Positions 26,097 through 33,799 of a stretch of DNA of 64,000 nucleotides are shown here, in pieces. The position numbers were made by a program, and so were the translations under genes. Every line of letters starts with the position of its first letter. Within the stretch, counting starts at the first letter, position 1. Source of the DNA: Longimicrobiales bacterium (lineage in GTDB: Bacteria; Gemmatimonadota; Gemmatimonadetes; Longimicrobiales; Gaopeijiaceae); the NCBI GenBank assembly GCA_958296005.1, contig CATQHQ010000002.1, positions 1,547,501-1,611,500 on the forward strand, given 5' to 3'. Below the pieces are notes generated by a model. That model was not told where the DNA came from. It did not search any database and saw only the letters and a program-made list of their open reading frames with translations.

Positions 26097-26473
26097 GCTT
26101 CGGCGGGCCTGCCGGCTGGGGACGCCCGGTACTCGAGGACGGCCTCGACAAGCGAGGTCGCGACGAGGAAGACGGCCAACGCCAGAAGGAACGGGGCCGG
26201 GTCCGCACGGTTGGGGACCACCACGAAGACGACGGCGGCGACGATCGCCAGCCCCCGGACCGCGAAGCCGACCGCGACGGCCTTCACGAAGTGCGTCGCG
26301 CTGCGTCGCCAGCCCCTCAGCAAGCCGTGCAACGGAAGCTGGACGGCCAACCCCAGGACGGCGGCCCAAGCGACGGCGGCTCGGCCCGGTGCCCCAAGAA
26401 AGGGCCAAGCCGCGGCGCCTCCCGCCAGAACAAGCAGGACGGCTGCCGCGTAGAACGGCGGTTGCCGGTTCAT
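26093..26473 (-). CDS. Small AtpI-like membrane protein of the ATP synthase operon
   Basis: A 126-residue hydrophobic protein with about four predicted transmembrane segments. Position (after the atpZ-like gene, before atpB) and size match the ATP synthase I (AtpI/UncI) family, members of which assist c-ring assembly; sequence similarity is too weak by eye for a firm name. Start is the ATG at 26473, overlapping the previous stop by four bases (ATGA); the extra upstream frame lies inside that gene. Confidence 0.75.
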
Positions 26474-26727
26474 TCCTTTTGGTTCTTCTCCTTCGCGGCA
26501 GGCTCCAGCACGAGCCTTGCGTAAAGGGTGTACAGCCCCGCCCCCGCTCCCGCGAGGGCCCCGAGCAGCGCCAGCGCCGGACTGGTCCCGAGCCACTTGT
26601 CCAGCGCCAAGCCGGCCCAGCCTCCCAGCAACGCCGCAAGGACCCATGCCATTCCGTATCCAGCGTAACGTCCGAGTCCCCCGGCGCCTCCGCCAGGCTG
26701 CTTCTTCCGCGTCCGGCCTTCCTCCAC
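26470..26727 (-). CDS. AtpZ/AtpI family protein (ATP synthase gene 1)
   Basis: First gene of the ATP synthase operon: 85 residues, a basic N-terminus, then two transmembrane helices (about 25-42 and 50-68) with the family's GYGMAWVLAALLGGWAGLALDK-type pattern and a charged C-terminal tail. Such proteins pair with AtpI and are linked to Mg2+ or Ca2+ handling or Fo assembly. The GTG start at 26727 follows a good GGAGG site six bases upstream. Confidence 0.8.
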   Translation of the reverse strand: MEEGRTRKKQPGGGAGGLGRYAGYGMAWVLAALLGGWAGLALDKWLGTSPALALLGALAGAGAGLYTLYARLVLEPAAKEKNQKE

Positions 26728-26883
26728 GATCGCCCTCCGTTCCCGACGAAAGCTAGTGCTTGTGAAAAAATTCGCAAGCGATCCGGCGAGCCGGCCTGAG
26801 CGGGGCTGAGGACGGCGATGGTCGGTCGGTCGACGCCCGCTCGGGTTGACCGGCGAAACGTCCGTCGCCTATCTTCGCTTCCC
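26728..26883. promoter_or_regulatory. Divergent promoter region, atp operon / moxR
   Basis: A 156-base gap between divergent units. On the minus strand TTGCGA (26772-26777) and TAGCTT (26750-26755), spaced 16, are a candidate promoter for the atp operon; a short inverted repeat GCTTG-N12-CAAGC overlaps it (26758-26779). The opposite promoter is listed separately. The rest shows nothing recognisable. Confidence 0.5.
26846..26875 (+). promoter_or_regulatory. Candidate moxR promoter, leaderless transcript
   Basis: TTGACC (26846-26851) and TATCTT (26870-26875) are separated by 18 bases. The expected transcription start, about seven bases after the -10, falls at about 26882, two bases before the moxR ATG at 26884, and no Shine-Dalgarno precedes that ATG. 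The mRNA may therefore be leaderless. Confidence 0.6.
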
Positions 26884-27924
26884 ATGAGCCCAGTGTCCTC
26901 CCCTCCCGCTCCGGCGGGCTACGACTTGGCCGCCGACAGGGATGTCCAGCTCCTCCAGCGGGCGGGCCAGATCGCTACCGAGCTTAGGACCGCTGTCGAG
27001 CGGCGGATCGTAGGCCAGCAGCACATCGTGGACGGCATCCTTACAGCGATGATGGCCAACGGCCACGTGTTGCTGGTGGGCGTGCCCGGACTGGCCAAGA
27101 CGCTGATCATCTCCACGCTGGCGGAAGCTCTCCACCTCAAGTTCTCCCGCATCCAGTTCACGCCGGATCTGATGCCCACCGACATCACCGGGACCGACGT
27201 GATCGAGGAGGACAAGATCACGGGCAAGCGGGTCTTCCGGTTCGTGCCGGGACCGATCTTCGCGAACATCGTGCTGGCCGACGAGATCAACCGGACTCCC
27301 CCCAAGACCCAGGCCGCCCTGCTGGAGGCGATGCAGGAGCGGGACGTGACGGCGGCGGGGACGACCTATCACCTCGACCCGCCGTTTTTCGTGCTGGCGA
27401 CCCAGAACCCCATCGAGCAGGAGGGCACCTACCCCCTCCCGGAAGCGCAGCTGGACCGCTTCATGTTCGATCTGCGGATCGGGTACCCGGACCGGGCGGA
27501 GGAAGAGAAGATCGCCACCCTCACCACCGAGGTGCAGGACGTGGAGGTGAACCCCGTGGTCCATGGCGACGAGATCATCGAGCTCCAGAAGCTGGTGAGG
27601 CGAATTCCGGTGCCGCCGTCGATCGTCTCCTACGCGGTGCGGTTGGCCCGCTCCACCCGGCCCGGCGGAGAAGAACAGGCTGCGGTGGCCAGGCGCTACA
27701 TCAGTTGGGGGGCGGGTCCCAGGGCTTCCCAGTACTTGGTGCTGGGCGCCAAGGCGCGAGCCGCGTTTCGGGGCGTGCCGACGCCCACGATGCAGGATGT
27801 GCACGATATCGTGCCGGCGATTCTGGCCCACCGGATCGTGGTGAACTTCGACGCCGAGGCGGAGGGCTTGAGCACTCGAGACGTGATCGCCGAGCTGATC
27901 AGCGAAAGCAGGAAGTGGACGTAG
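26884..27924 (+). CDS. MoxR-family AAA+ ATPase
   Basis: AAA+ ATPase of the MoxR family, chaperone-like proteins that usually act with VWA-domain partners in metal-enzyme or envelope complex maturation. The 346-residue protein has Walker A GVPGLAKT, the RIQFTPDLMPTDITG helix, Walker B NIVLADEINRTPPKTQAALLEAMQE, sensor 1 LATQNPIEQEGTYPLPEAQ and the C-terminal lid. The usual downstream VWA and DUF58 genes are not adjacent; a CNNM protein follows instead, so no partner can be named. Start ATG 26884 (MSPVSSPP) is preferred to an in-frame upstream codon at 26818 because the candidate promoter lies between them. Confidence 0.9.
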   Translation: MSPVSSPPAPAGYDLAADRDVQLLQRAGQIATELRTAVERRIVGQQHIVDGILTAMMANGHVLLVGVPGLAKTLIISTLAEALHLKFSRIQFTPDLMPTDITGTDVIEEDKITGKRVFRFVPGPIFANIVLADEINRTPPKTQAALLEAMQERDVTAAGTTYHLDPPFFVLATQNPIEQEGTYPLPEAQLDRFMFDLRIGYPDRAEEEKIATLTTEVQDVEVNPVVHGDEIIELQKLVRRIPVPPSIVSYAVRLARSTRPGGEEQAAVARRYISWGAGPRASQYLVLGAKARAAFRGVPTPTMQDVHDIVPAILAHRIVVNFDAEAEGLSTRDVIAELISESRKWT

Positions 27925-27973
27925 GGGCTCATCCGCAGGAGGAGCAGCCTCCGAGTCGAAGGAAGCCCTCCTC

Positions 27974-29218
27974 ATGTGGCTGACGACGGGGCTGGCGACG
28001 GCCTCCGCGGCGTTGCTGGCGCTTTCCGGCGCGCTCACCGCCGCGCTCACCGCCGTCCTCAAGATCAGCGACTCCAGGGCTCGCCTTCTGGCCGACGAAG
28101 GCTTTGGCGGTGCCGAGGCGTTGTCGGCGTTGCGGGTGGACGAGTTGGCCACCTCTCCGCTCACGGTCCTCCGAACGGTGTGCTACTTGGGCGCCATGGC
28201 CACCGGCATGGGCGCAGCGACGGTGGGCTGGGGAGTAGCGGGAGTGTGGGCGGCTCCCGTTCTGTGGCTGGTCATGCTTCTGGCGGGAGACTTGGTTCCC
28301 CGCGGGCTGGCGAGCAGGCGGCCGGTGCGCTTGGCCCTGGCGACCGCGCCGGTCCTTCAGCGGGGATCGGGCTTCTTCGGCTGGCTCGTGCTGCCGCTGC
28401 GGGTCGTGGAGCGGCTGACCCCGCGCAAGGCGGCCGACGACCGCGCGTCGGCGGAGGAGCTGCAGGTGCGGGAGGCGCTGGCGATCGGCACCGACGAAGG
28501 GGTCGTAGGAGCCGACGAGCACCAGCTTGTAGAGCGGGCGTTTCAGCTGGACGAGCTGGACGCTTGGGACGCCATGACGCCTCGGGTCGACATCTTCGCA
28601 TGGAGGGACTCTCGGCGGCTGAAGGAGATCGTGCCCGAACTGGACTCCGTCCCCCACTCCCGGGTTCCCGTCTACGGCGAGAGCGTCGACGACGTGACGG
28701 GGATCCTCCATGTGCGGGAGGCGTTCCAAGCCTATGTGGCGGGGCGGCGGGACGTGCCCCTGTCGGAGCTGGCCCGCGAGCCGATGTTCGTGCCGGGATC
28801 CCTGTCGCTGGCCAAGCTTCTCGCCCTCTTCCGGGCACAGCGCGTCCACATGGGGATCGTGGCCGACGAGTTCGGCGGCACCGACGGGCTGATCACGCTG
28901 GAGGATGTGCTCGAAGAGCTGGTCGGCGAGATCGTGGACGAGACCGACGTGGACGAGGAGCCCCTGACGCGCGTGTCGCCGGACGAGATCGCAGCGTCGG
29001 GGAGCGCGGAGCTGCGCGAGATCAACCAGCGTTTCGGGTTCGCCCTGTCGGCGGGGGAGAACCGCTCCCTCAACGGCTTCATCTTGGAGGAGCTGGGGCA
29101 CGTTCCCGAGCCGGGCGCGTCGTTCGAGGCGGGGGGAGTGCGGATCGAGGTGGTGGAGGCGTCGGAAACGCAGGTGCTGCGGGCTAGGCTTCGACGGGCG
29201 GCGGCCCCGGGGGAGTAG
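27974..29218 (+). CDS. CNNM/CorC-family membrane protein (HlyC/CorC-like)
   Basis: Predicted inner-membrane transporter of the CNNM/CorC family, whose members export Mg2+ or Co2+; the old name hemolysin is historical. In order the 414-residue protein has an N-terminal membrane region with about three to four helices (residues 1-130), a linker, a CBS-domain pair (AMTPRVDIFAWRD near 200, IVADEFGGTDGLITLEDVLE near 300), and a C-terminal CorC_HlyC domain (NRSLNGFILEELGHVPEPG). The ATG at 27974 follows moxR by 49 bases with TCG-rich spacing and no clear Shine-Dalgarno. Confidence 0.88.
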   Translation: MWLTTGLATASAALLALSGALTAALTAVLKISDSRARLLADEGFGGAEALSALRVDELATSPLTVLRTVCYLGAMATGMGAATVGWGVAGVWAAPVLWLVMLLAGDLVPRGLASRRPVRLALATAPVLQRGSGFFGWLVLPLRVVERLTPRKAADDRASAEELQVREALAIGTDEGVVGADEHQLVERAFQLDELDAWDAMTPRVDIFAWRDSRRLKEIVPELDSVPHSRVPVYGESVDDVTGILHVREAFQAYVAGRRDVPLSELAREPMFVPGSLSLAKLLALFRAQRVHMGIVADEFGGTDGLITLEDVLEELVGEIVDETDVDEEPLTRVSPDEIAASGSAELREINQRFGFALSAGENRSLNGFILEELGHVPEPGASFEAGGVRIEVVEASETQVLRARLRRAAAPGE

Positions 29219-29279
29219 GGGTGGCGAGTGCGGCGGCGCGGGCGTGGCCGGCGGGGCGCCTGCCGTGACGGGGCGCGTC

Positions 29280-29876
29280 ATGGCGTTCGGCGGGCGGCGG
29301 CCCCGGATCGCCGAGAGCGCCTTCCTGGCACCGGGGGCGGTGGTGATCGGCAACGTCGAGATCGAGGAAGAGGCCAGCGTTTGGTTTGGCGCGGTATTGA
29401 GAGGAGACCATCCGGACCACGGCATCCGGATCGGGGCGCGGGCAAACGTGCAGGACAACGCGGTCGTCCACGTGAGCGCGCAGGGCGCGACGGTTCTGGA
29501 GGACGAGGTGACGGTGGGGCACGGCGCCGTGCTCGAGAGCTGCCGGATCGGGCGGCGGACGGTGGTGGGAATGGGGGCCGCGGTGCTCCAGCGGGCGGTC
29601 GTGGGCCAAGGGTGCGTGGTCGCGGCCGGTGCCGTGGTGAAGGAGGGCGCGATCGTGCCGGACGGGCGGCTGGTGGCGGGGGTGCCAGGGCGCGTGCGTC
29701 CGCTGGGCGCCGGGGCGGCGGCGTGGACGGAGCGCAGCGCGGCTCACTATGTTGCGCTGAGCCGCCGCTACATGGCGGAGTCCGGTTGCGAGCTTTGCGG
29801 CGGGCCGGTGCTGGAACGACACTGCAAGATCATGTGCCTGAACTGCGGGTTTCAGCGGGATTGCAGCGACCCGTAA
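29280..29876 (+). CDS. Gamma-carbonic-anhydrase-like protein with C-terminal Cys cluster
   Basis: Left-handed beta-helix protein of the gamma-carbonic-anhydrase/YrdA family (198 residues). Two of the three expected zinc ligands are present, His64 (NVQDNAVVHV) and His81 (VTVGHGA), but the third position, normally His in LHGC, is Glu86 (GAVLESC, codon 29535-29537). A C-terminal segment (165-198) not typical of the family carries Cys170, Cys173, His181, Cys182, Cys186, Cys189 and Cys195, arranged as two or three CxxC-type pairs, likely a zinc-binding module. Activity as a carbonic anhydrase is doubtful. Starts at ATG 29280; GTG codons at 29244 and 29265 are alternatives. Confidence 0.8.
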   Translation: MAFGGRRPRIAESAFLAPGAVVIGNVEIEEEASVWFGAVLRGDHPDHGIRIGARANVQDNAVVHVSAQGATVLEDEVTVGHGAVLESCRIGRRTVVGMGAAVLQRAVVGQGCVVAAGAVVKEGAIVPDGRLVAGVPGRVRPLGAGAAAWTERSAAHYVALSRRYMAESGCELCGGPVLERHCKIMCLNCGFQRDCSDP

Positions 29877-29900
29877 AGGCTGGCCAACAGGGAGGTGGAG

Positions 29901-30536
29901 ATGACGGGATCGAGTTCGCGGGATCGGAGGGCGTGGCCGCTGGGCGTGCTCGCAAGCGCTGTGGGCGCCGTAGTGGCGTCGTATCTGGCCCGGCTCTTGA
30001 GCGGGCCCCTGGGGATCGCGGTGGGAGAAGCGATCGGCCCAGTCGCCGCCGAAGTGGCGATCGGCGCCTTGGTGGTGGGAGGGATGACGCTGGGGGTGGC
30101 GCCGGGCCTGTGGCTGGCCGCGCGGTCCAGGGTCGCATGGGCGGGGGTGCTGCTCTGGGGGCTGCCGGTCGGCGGCGGTGCGGCCGGTGCCGTGGGTCTT
30201 GGCCTGTGGGCGGCGATGGGCGGCGTAGCCGGCGGCGTGGCCGCGGCCGTGACGGGCTCGCTCGCGGGACTGGGCGCGTTCGCTGCTGTGCAGTGGGCGG
30301 TGGCGAGCCGGCACACGGCGAGAGCGGGGCGGTGGGCGGCGACGAGCTTGGCGAGCCTCTTCGCCGCCTTCCTGGCCACATTCGTCTTCGGGGTGGCGCT
30401 CGCGGGGCTCGGCGACGCCGCGGGCCAAGGCCTGGGAGGCGCGGCGTTCGGCGCGGCGTACACGGCTGTGGCGGGCGGGGTGTTGCGGAGAATGGGCTCG
30501 CGTGCGCTCGGAAGCGTCGACCCGCCTCGTTCCTAG
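29901..30536 (+). CDS. Hypothetical Gly/Ala-rich multi-pass membrane protein
   Basis: 211 residues with about five or six hydrophobic segments rich in Gly, Ala and Val; no recognised domain. Starts at ATG 29901, preceded by GGGAGG (29890-29895) at good spacing; a GTG at 29895 is in frame but lies within that ribosome-binding site. It is the last gene of the moxR run and converges on the aldehyde dehydrogenase, whose stop shares the palindromic CTAG at 30533-30536. Function unknown. Confidence 0.7.
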   Translation: MTGSSSRDRRAWPLGVLASAVGAVVASYLARLLSGPLGIAVGEAIGPVAAEVAIGALVVGGMTLGVAPGLWLAARSRVAWAGVLLWGLPVGGGAAGAVGLGLWAAMGGVAGGVAAAVTGSLAGLGAFAAVQWAVASRHTARAGRWAATSLASLFAAFLATFVFGVALAGLGDAAGQGLGGAAFGAAYTAVAGGVLRRMGSRALGSVDPPRS

Positions 30537-32128
30537 TCGCCCGGAGGCACCGCTTCCGAAACGCCGAACTCGAGGCCCTGGGCCAGGGGAAGGTCCGTGC
30601 TCCAGTTGACCGTGTTGGTCTGTCGTCGCATGTAGGACTTCCAGGCGTCGGAGCCCGACTCCCGGCCGCCTCCCGTCTCCTTCTCGCCCCCGAACGCGCC
30701 GCCGATCTCCGCCCCGGACGTGCCGATGTTCACGTTGGCGATGCCGCAGTCGCTGCCCCGGTGCGAGAGGAAGTACTCGGCCTCGCGGACGTTGTCGGTG
30801 AAGATCGCCGACGAGAGGCCCTGGGGAACGTCGTTGTGGAGCGCGACGGCCTCTGCGATCTCGTCGGCGGCCTGCGCGTGGGAGGCGCCGGCGGTACCGT
30901 ACTCGATCAGGTAGATGATCGGGGCGAAGGTTTCCTCCTGGACGATGCGCCAGTGGTTCTCGGCGGCCGCGATGCAGGGAGTCACGTAGAGACCGCCCGG
31001 GTACCGTTCGCCGGAGAGCCGCTCGCCGCCGCAAAGGACCTCCCCGCCTTCCTCCTCGACACGGCGGCGCGCCGAGATCAAGTCGTCCACAGCTTGCTGG
31101 TTCACCACCGGGCCCATGAGGACGCCGTCGTCCAGGGGGTTGCCGATGGGAACGCTGCGGTAGGCGCGAACGAGGCGGGCGGCCAGCTCGTCGCGGATCG
31201 AGCGGTGAACGATCACGCGGCGGGTGCTGGTGCAGCGCTGGCCTGCGGTGCCGACCGCGCCGAAGACGATCGAGGGAACCGCCAACTCCAGGTTGGCGTG
31301 GGGCGTGACCACGATCGCGTTGTTGCCGCCCAGCTCCAGAATCGTGCGGCCCAGCCGTTCGCCCACGGCCTGGGCGACGCGACGGCCCACCGCGCAGGAA
31401 CCTGTCGCCGACACCAGCGGGACGCGGCGGTCGCGGAGAAGCCGGTCGCCCACCACCGAGCCCTTCCCTACCACCAGGCTGAAGACGGCAGGGTCCACGC
31501 CGCTCTCTCGGCAGACGGACTCGGCGATCTTGGTGACCGCGATCGCCGTGAGAGGCGTGCCCGACGCGGGCTTCCAGAGGATTGCGTCGCCGCAGACCGA
31601 CGCCACCGCCGCGTTCCACGACCACACCGCCACCGGGAAGTTGAAGGCGGTGATCACTCCCACGACCCCCAGCGGATGCCACTGTTCGCGCATGTGGTGG
31701 TCGGGGCGCTCGCTGGCCATCGTGAGCCCGTAGAGCTGACGGGAGAGGCCGGTCGCGAAGTCGCAGATGTCGATCATCTCCTGGACCTCGCCCTCGCCTT
31801 CGGCCCTGATCTTGCCCATCTCCAGCGCGACCAGCGCGCCCAGCGCTTCCTTCTTCTCGCGCAGGCGGACGCCCAGGCGGCGGACGACTTCGCCGCGTCG
31901 GGGCGCCGGGACCCGTCGCCACGCCAGGAACGCTTGGTGGGCGCGGTCGGCGATGGCGTCGTACTCGGCGGCGGTAACCTGGGCGACGGTGGCGATGCGG
32001 GCGCCGTCGATCGGAGAGACGACCTCCAGCGCAGGGCCGGAGCCGGTCCACTCGCCGGCGAAGCCGCCGGGGTTTTCGTCTTCGATGCCGAGGGCGGCGA
32101 GGATCTGCGGGGCGCGATCGTAGGTCAT
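30533..32128 (-). CDS. Aldehyde dehydrogenase, ALDH7 (antiquitin)-like
   Basis: NAD(P)-dependent aldehyde dehydrogenase, 531 residues, resembling the ALDH7 group that oxidises alpha-aminoadipic semialdehyde / piperideine-6-carboxylate in lysine catabolism. Catalytic Cys is in GTAGQRCTSTRR and the general-base Glu in ELGGNNAIVV (the ELGGNN form is typical of ALDH7); ITAFNFPVAVWSWN and QEETFAPIIYL are also conserved. The substrate is inferred only from subfamily resemblance; no lysine-catabolism genes are nearby. Start at ATG 32128 (MTYDRAPQIL); GTG 32164 is a longer option. TACCTT at 32176-32181 (minus) could be a -10 box. Confidence 0.88.
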   Translation of the reverse strand: MTYDRAPQILAALGIEDENPGGFAGEWTGSGPALEVVSPIDGARIATVAQVTAAEYDAIADRAHQAFLAWRRVPAPRRGEVVRRLGVRLREKKEALGALVALEMGKIRAEGEGEVQEMIDICDFATGLSRQLYGLTMASERPDHHMREQWHPLGVVGVITAFNFPVAVWSWNAAVASVCGDAILWKPASGTPLTAIAVTKIAESVCRESGVDPAVFSLVVGKGSVVGDRLLRDRRVPLVSATGSCAVGRRVAQAVGERLGRTILELGGNNAIVVTPHANLELAVPSIVFGAVGTAGQRCTSTRRVIVHRSIRDELAARLVRAYRSVPIGNPLDDGVLMGPVVNQQAVDDLISARRRVEEEGGEVLCGGERLSGERYPGGLYVTPCIAAAENHWRIVQEETFAPIIYLIEYGTAGASHAQAADEIAEAVALHNDVPQGLSSAIFTDNVREAEYFLSHRGSDCGIANVNIGTSGAEIGGAFGGEKETGGGRESGSDAWKSYMRRQTNTVNWSTDLPLAQGLEFGVSEAVPPGD

Positions 32129-32228
32129 GCGGTAGGCGGCGTGGCGGATGACGGGCGGAAGCACAGCGGAGACATAAGGTAAGGTGCGCCGTCCCCCAGG
32201 ATGAGGGGCGACGAGCGCCCTGCCCTGC

Positions 32229-32999
32229 CTAACCCGGCCCGAAGACCAAGCCCATGTACCACGCGACGATCCTGTCGCCCCAGGCGTAGGCTGCGCCCGC
32301 TCCGACCGCGAGGAAGACGCCGAAGGGAACGAGCTTGGCGGAGCGAAGCCGCAGCGGGCCGAAGACGAGGGAGCCCGCCAGCGCCCCGCCGAACAGCGCG
32401 ACCAGCACGCCCGCCGGGCCCAGAAAGGCGCCGACCATCGCCATCATCTTGATGTCGCCGCCGCCCATCGCCGGCTTCCTGAAGACAAGCTTGCCGAGGG
32501 CCGCGATCCCCCACAGGAGGCCGAACCCCAGGACCGCGCCGCTTGCGCTGGCGGCTGCGTCCACTCCGCCGGGCAGAGGGGCGGTCGCCAACCCCAGCGC
32601 CGTGCCTCCCAGGGAGAACTGGTCCGGGATCAGGTAAGTGCGGGCGTCGGACAGGGCGATGCCCAGGAGGATCGTGAGAAGGAGCGCGGCCCGCAGCGCC
32701 TCCGGCTGGGTGCCCCACTGGTGAGCGCTCCCGGTCCAGATCAGCCCGGTGGCGGCCTCGGCCAGTGGGTACTGGAGGCTCATGCCGACGCCGCAGCGCG
32801 CGCACCGGCCTCGGAGCAGCAGATACCCGAGGAGCGGCACGTTCTCGTACCAGCGAACAGGCTCGTCGCAGCTTCGGCAGCGCGACGAGGGCCTCGCGAC
32901 CGACCCGCCGGCGGTCCAGCGGAAGACGCAGACGTTCAGGAACGAGCCGACGCACAGCCCCAGCGTACCAGCCAACGCGAGGAAGACGCCGTGGCTCAT
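32229..32999 (-). CDS. pilD: Prepilin peptidase / N-methyltransferase
   Basis: Inner-membrane aspartic protease that cleaves and N-methylates type IV prepilins and type II secretion pseudopilins. The 256-residue protein has the methyltransferase-type cytoplasmic loop with Cys41, Cys44, Cys66 and Cys69 (CRSC and CARC zinc pairs), GSFLNVCVFR, and the catalytic aspartates Asp118 (SDARTYLIPD) and Asp182 (GGGD motif, 179-182), with about seven to eight membrane helices. The ATG at 32999 overlaps the methyltransferase stop (ATGA). Together with the secretin at 62592 it implies a type IV pilus or type II secretion system whose other genes lie outside the window. Confidence 0.93.
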   Translation of the reverse strand: MSHGVFLALAGTLGLCVGSFLNVCVFRWTAGGSVARPSSRCRSCDEPVRWYENVPLLGYLLLRGRCARCGVGMSLQYPLAEAATGLIWTGSAHQWGTQPEALRAALLLTILLGIALSDARTYLIPDQFSLGGTALGLATAPLPGGVDAAASASGAVLGFGLLWGIAALGKLVFRKPAMGGGDIKMMAMVGAFLGPAGVLVALFGGALAGSLVFGPLRLRSAKLVPFGVFLAVGAGAAYAWGDRIVAWYMGLVFGPG

Positions 33000-33799
33000 C
33001 GGGAGTGCAGGTGGCCCGACGCTCGGAAGCCCTGCGAGAGGAGGCACATCAGGATCGACCCGGCCACCCCGACGCTGAGGGAGTCCACGCCCGGGGCCAG
33101 GGCGACCCCCACGGCGCGGCCCGCCCGCCGGTAGCGTTCCGACACGCCTCGAGCCTCGTTGCCGACCACCAGTACCCAGTTGGCGCCGGAGCCGGAGGTG
33201 CCCGACGGGTGCAAGGGCTCGCCCGCCGAGTCCGCGTAGAGGAGGCTGCGCGGAAGCTCCGAGGCGTCGATCTCCTCCGTCGGGAACTCCGAGGGCGCGC
33301 GAACGAGGGGCACTCGAAAGACGCCGCCCGCCGACGCCCGCACCACCTTGGGGTTCCACGGCTCGACGGTTCCTTCGCCGATCGCCACCCCGTCGAGGCC
33401 GAACCCCCAGGCGCCGCGCACGAGGGTTCCCAAGTTGCCCGGCGTCTGCACCCCGTCGGCGACCAAATAGCGCCCGGGGACCAGGGAGTGGGGCTCGATC
33501 GGCGGCGTCTCGGCGACCGCCAGCGCCGGCCGGGGCGACTCGGTCGCGCAGATGCCAAGGACGTCGGCGTCCTGAGCGAACACCGTCTCCACGCCTCGCT
33601 CCCGGCACAGGGAAGCGATCTTCCAGCCCTCCGGCGTCCCCGCGTACTCCTCTCCGATCGCCGTCCACAGCAGTTCGACCGGCGACCGCAGCGCCTCCAC
33701 GATCACCTTGGGACCTTCCACCAGAGTCAGTCCCCTCCGCTTCCGGTGGCGACGCCGGGTCAGCAGCTCAGCCGTCCGTCGCTTAGATTTGCTGATCAT
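32996..33799 (-). CDS. TrmH/SpoU-family RNA 2'-O-methyltransferase
   Basis: SPOUT-class methyltransferase of the SpoU/TrmH family (267 residues), which methylates ribose 2'-OH in tRNA or rRNA. The small N-terminal substrate-binding domain contains LTLVEGPKVIVEAL; the C-terminal knot shows ADGVQTPGNLGTLVRGAWGFGLDGVA, WVLVVGNEARGVSE and SLSVGVAGSILM, the three motifs forming the AdoMet site. Whether the target is 23S rRNA (RlmB-like) or tRNA cannot be told. The ATG at 33799 overlaps the thiD start on the opposite strand by two bases. Confidence 0.85.
   Translation of the reverse strand: MISKSKRRTAELLTRRRHRKRRGLTLVEGPKVIVEALRSPVELLWTAIGEEYAGTPEGWKIASLCRERGVETVFAQDADVLGICATESPRPALAVAETPPIEPHSLVPGRYLVADGVQTPGNLGTLVRGAWGFGLDGVAIGEGTVEPWNPKVVRASAGGVFRVPLVRAPSEFPTEEIDASELPRSLLYADSAGEPLHPSGTSGSGANWVLVVGNEARGVSERYRRAGRAVGVALAPGVDSLSVGVAGSILMCLLSQGFRASGHLHSR

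Noticed and set aside
29184..32182. Very long open frames on both strands (955 and 984 codons) across the carbonic-anhydrase-like to aldehyde dehydrogenase region
   Set aside because: They are Arg/Gly/Pro-rich frames generated by GC-rich codons of the real genes; no domain is visible and they would overlap genes with clear motifs.
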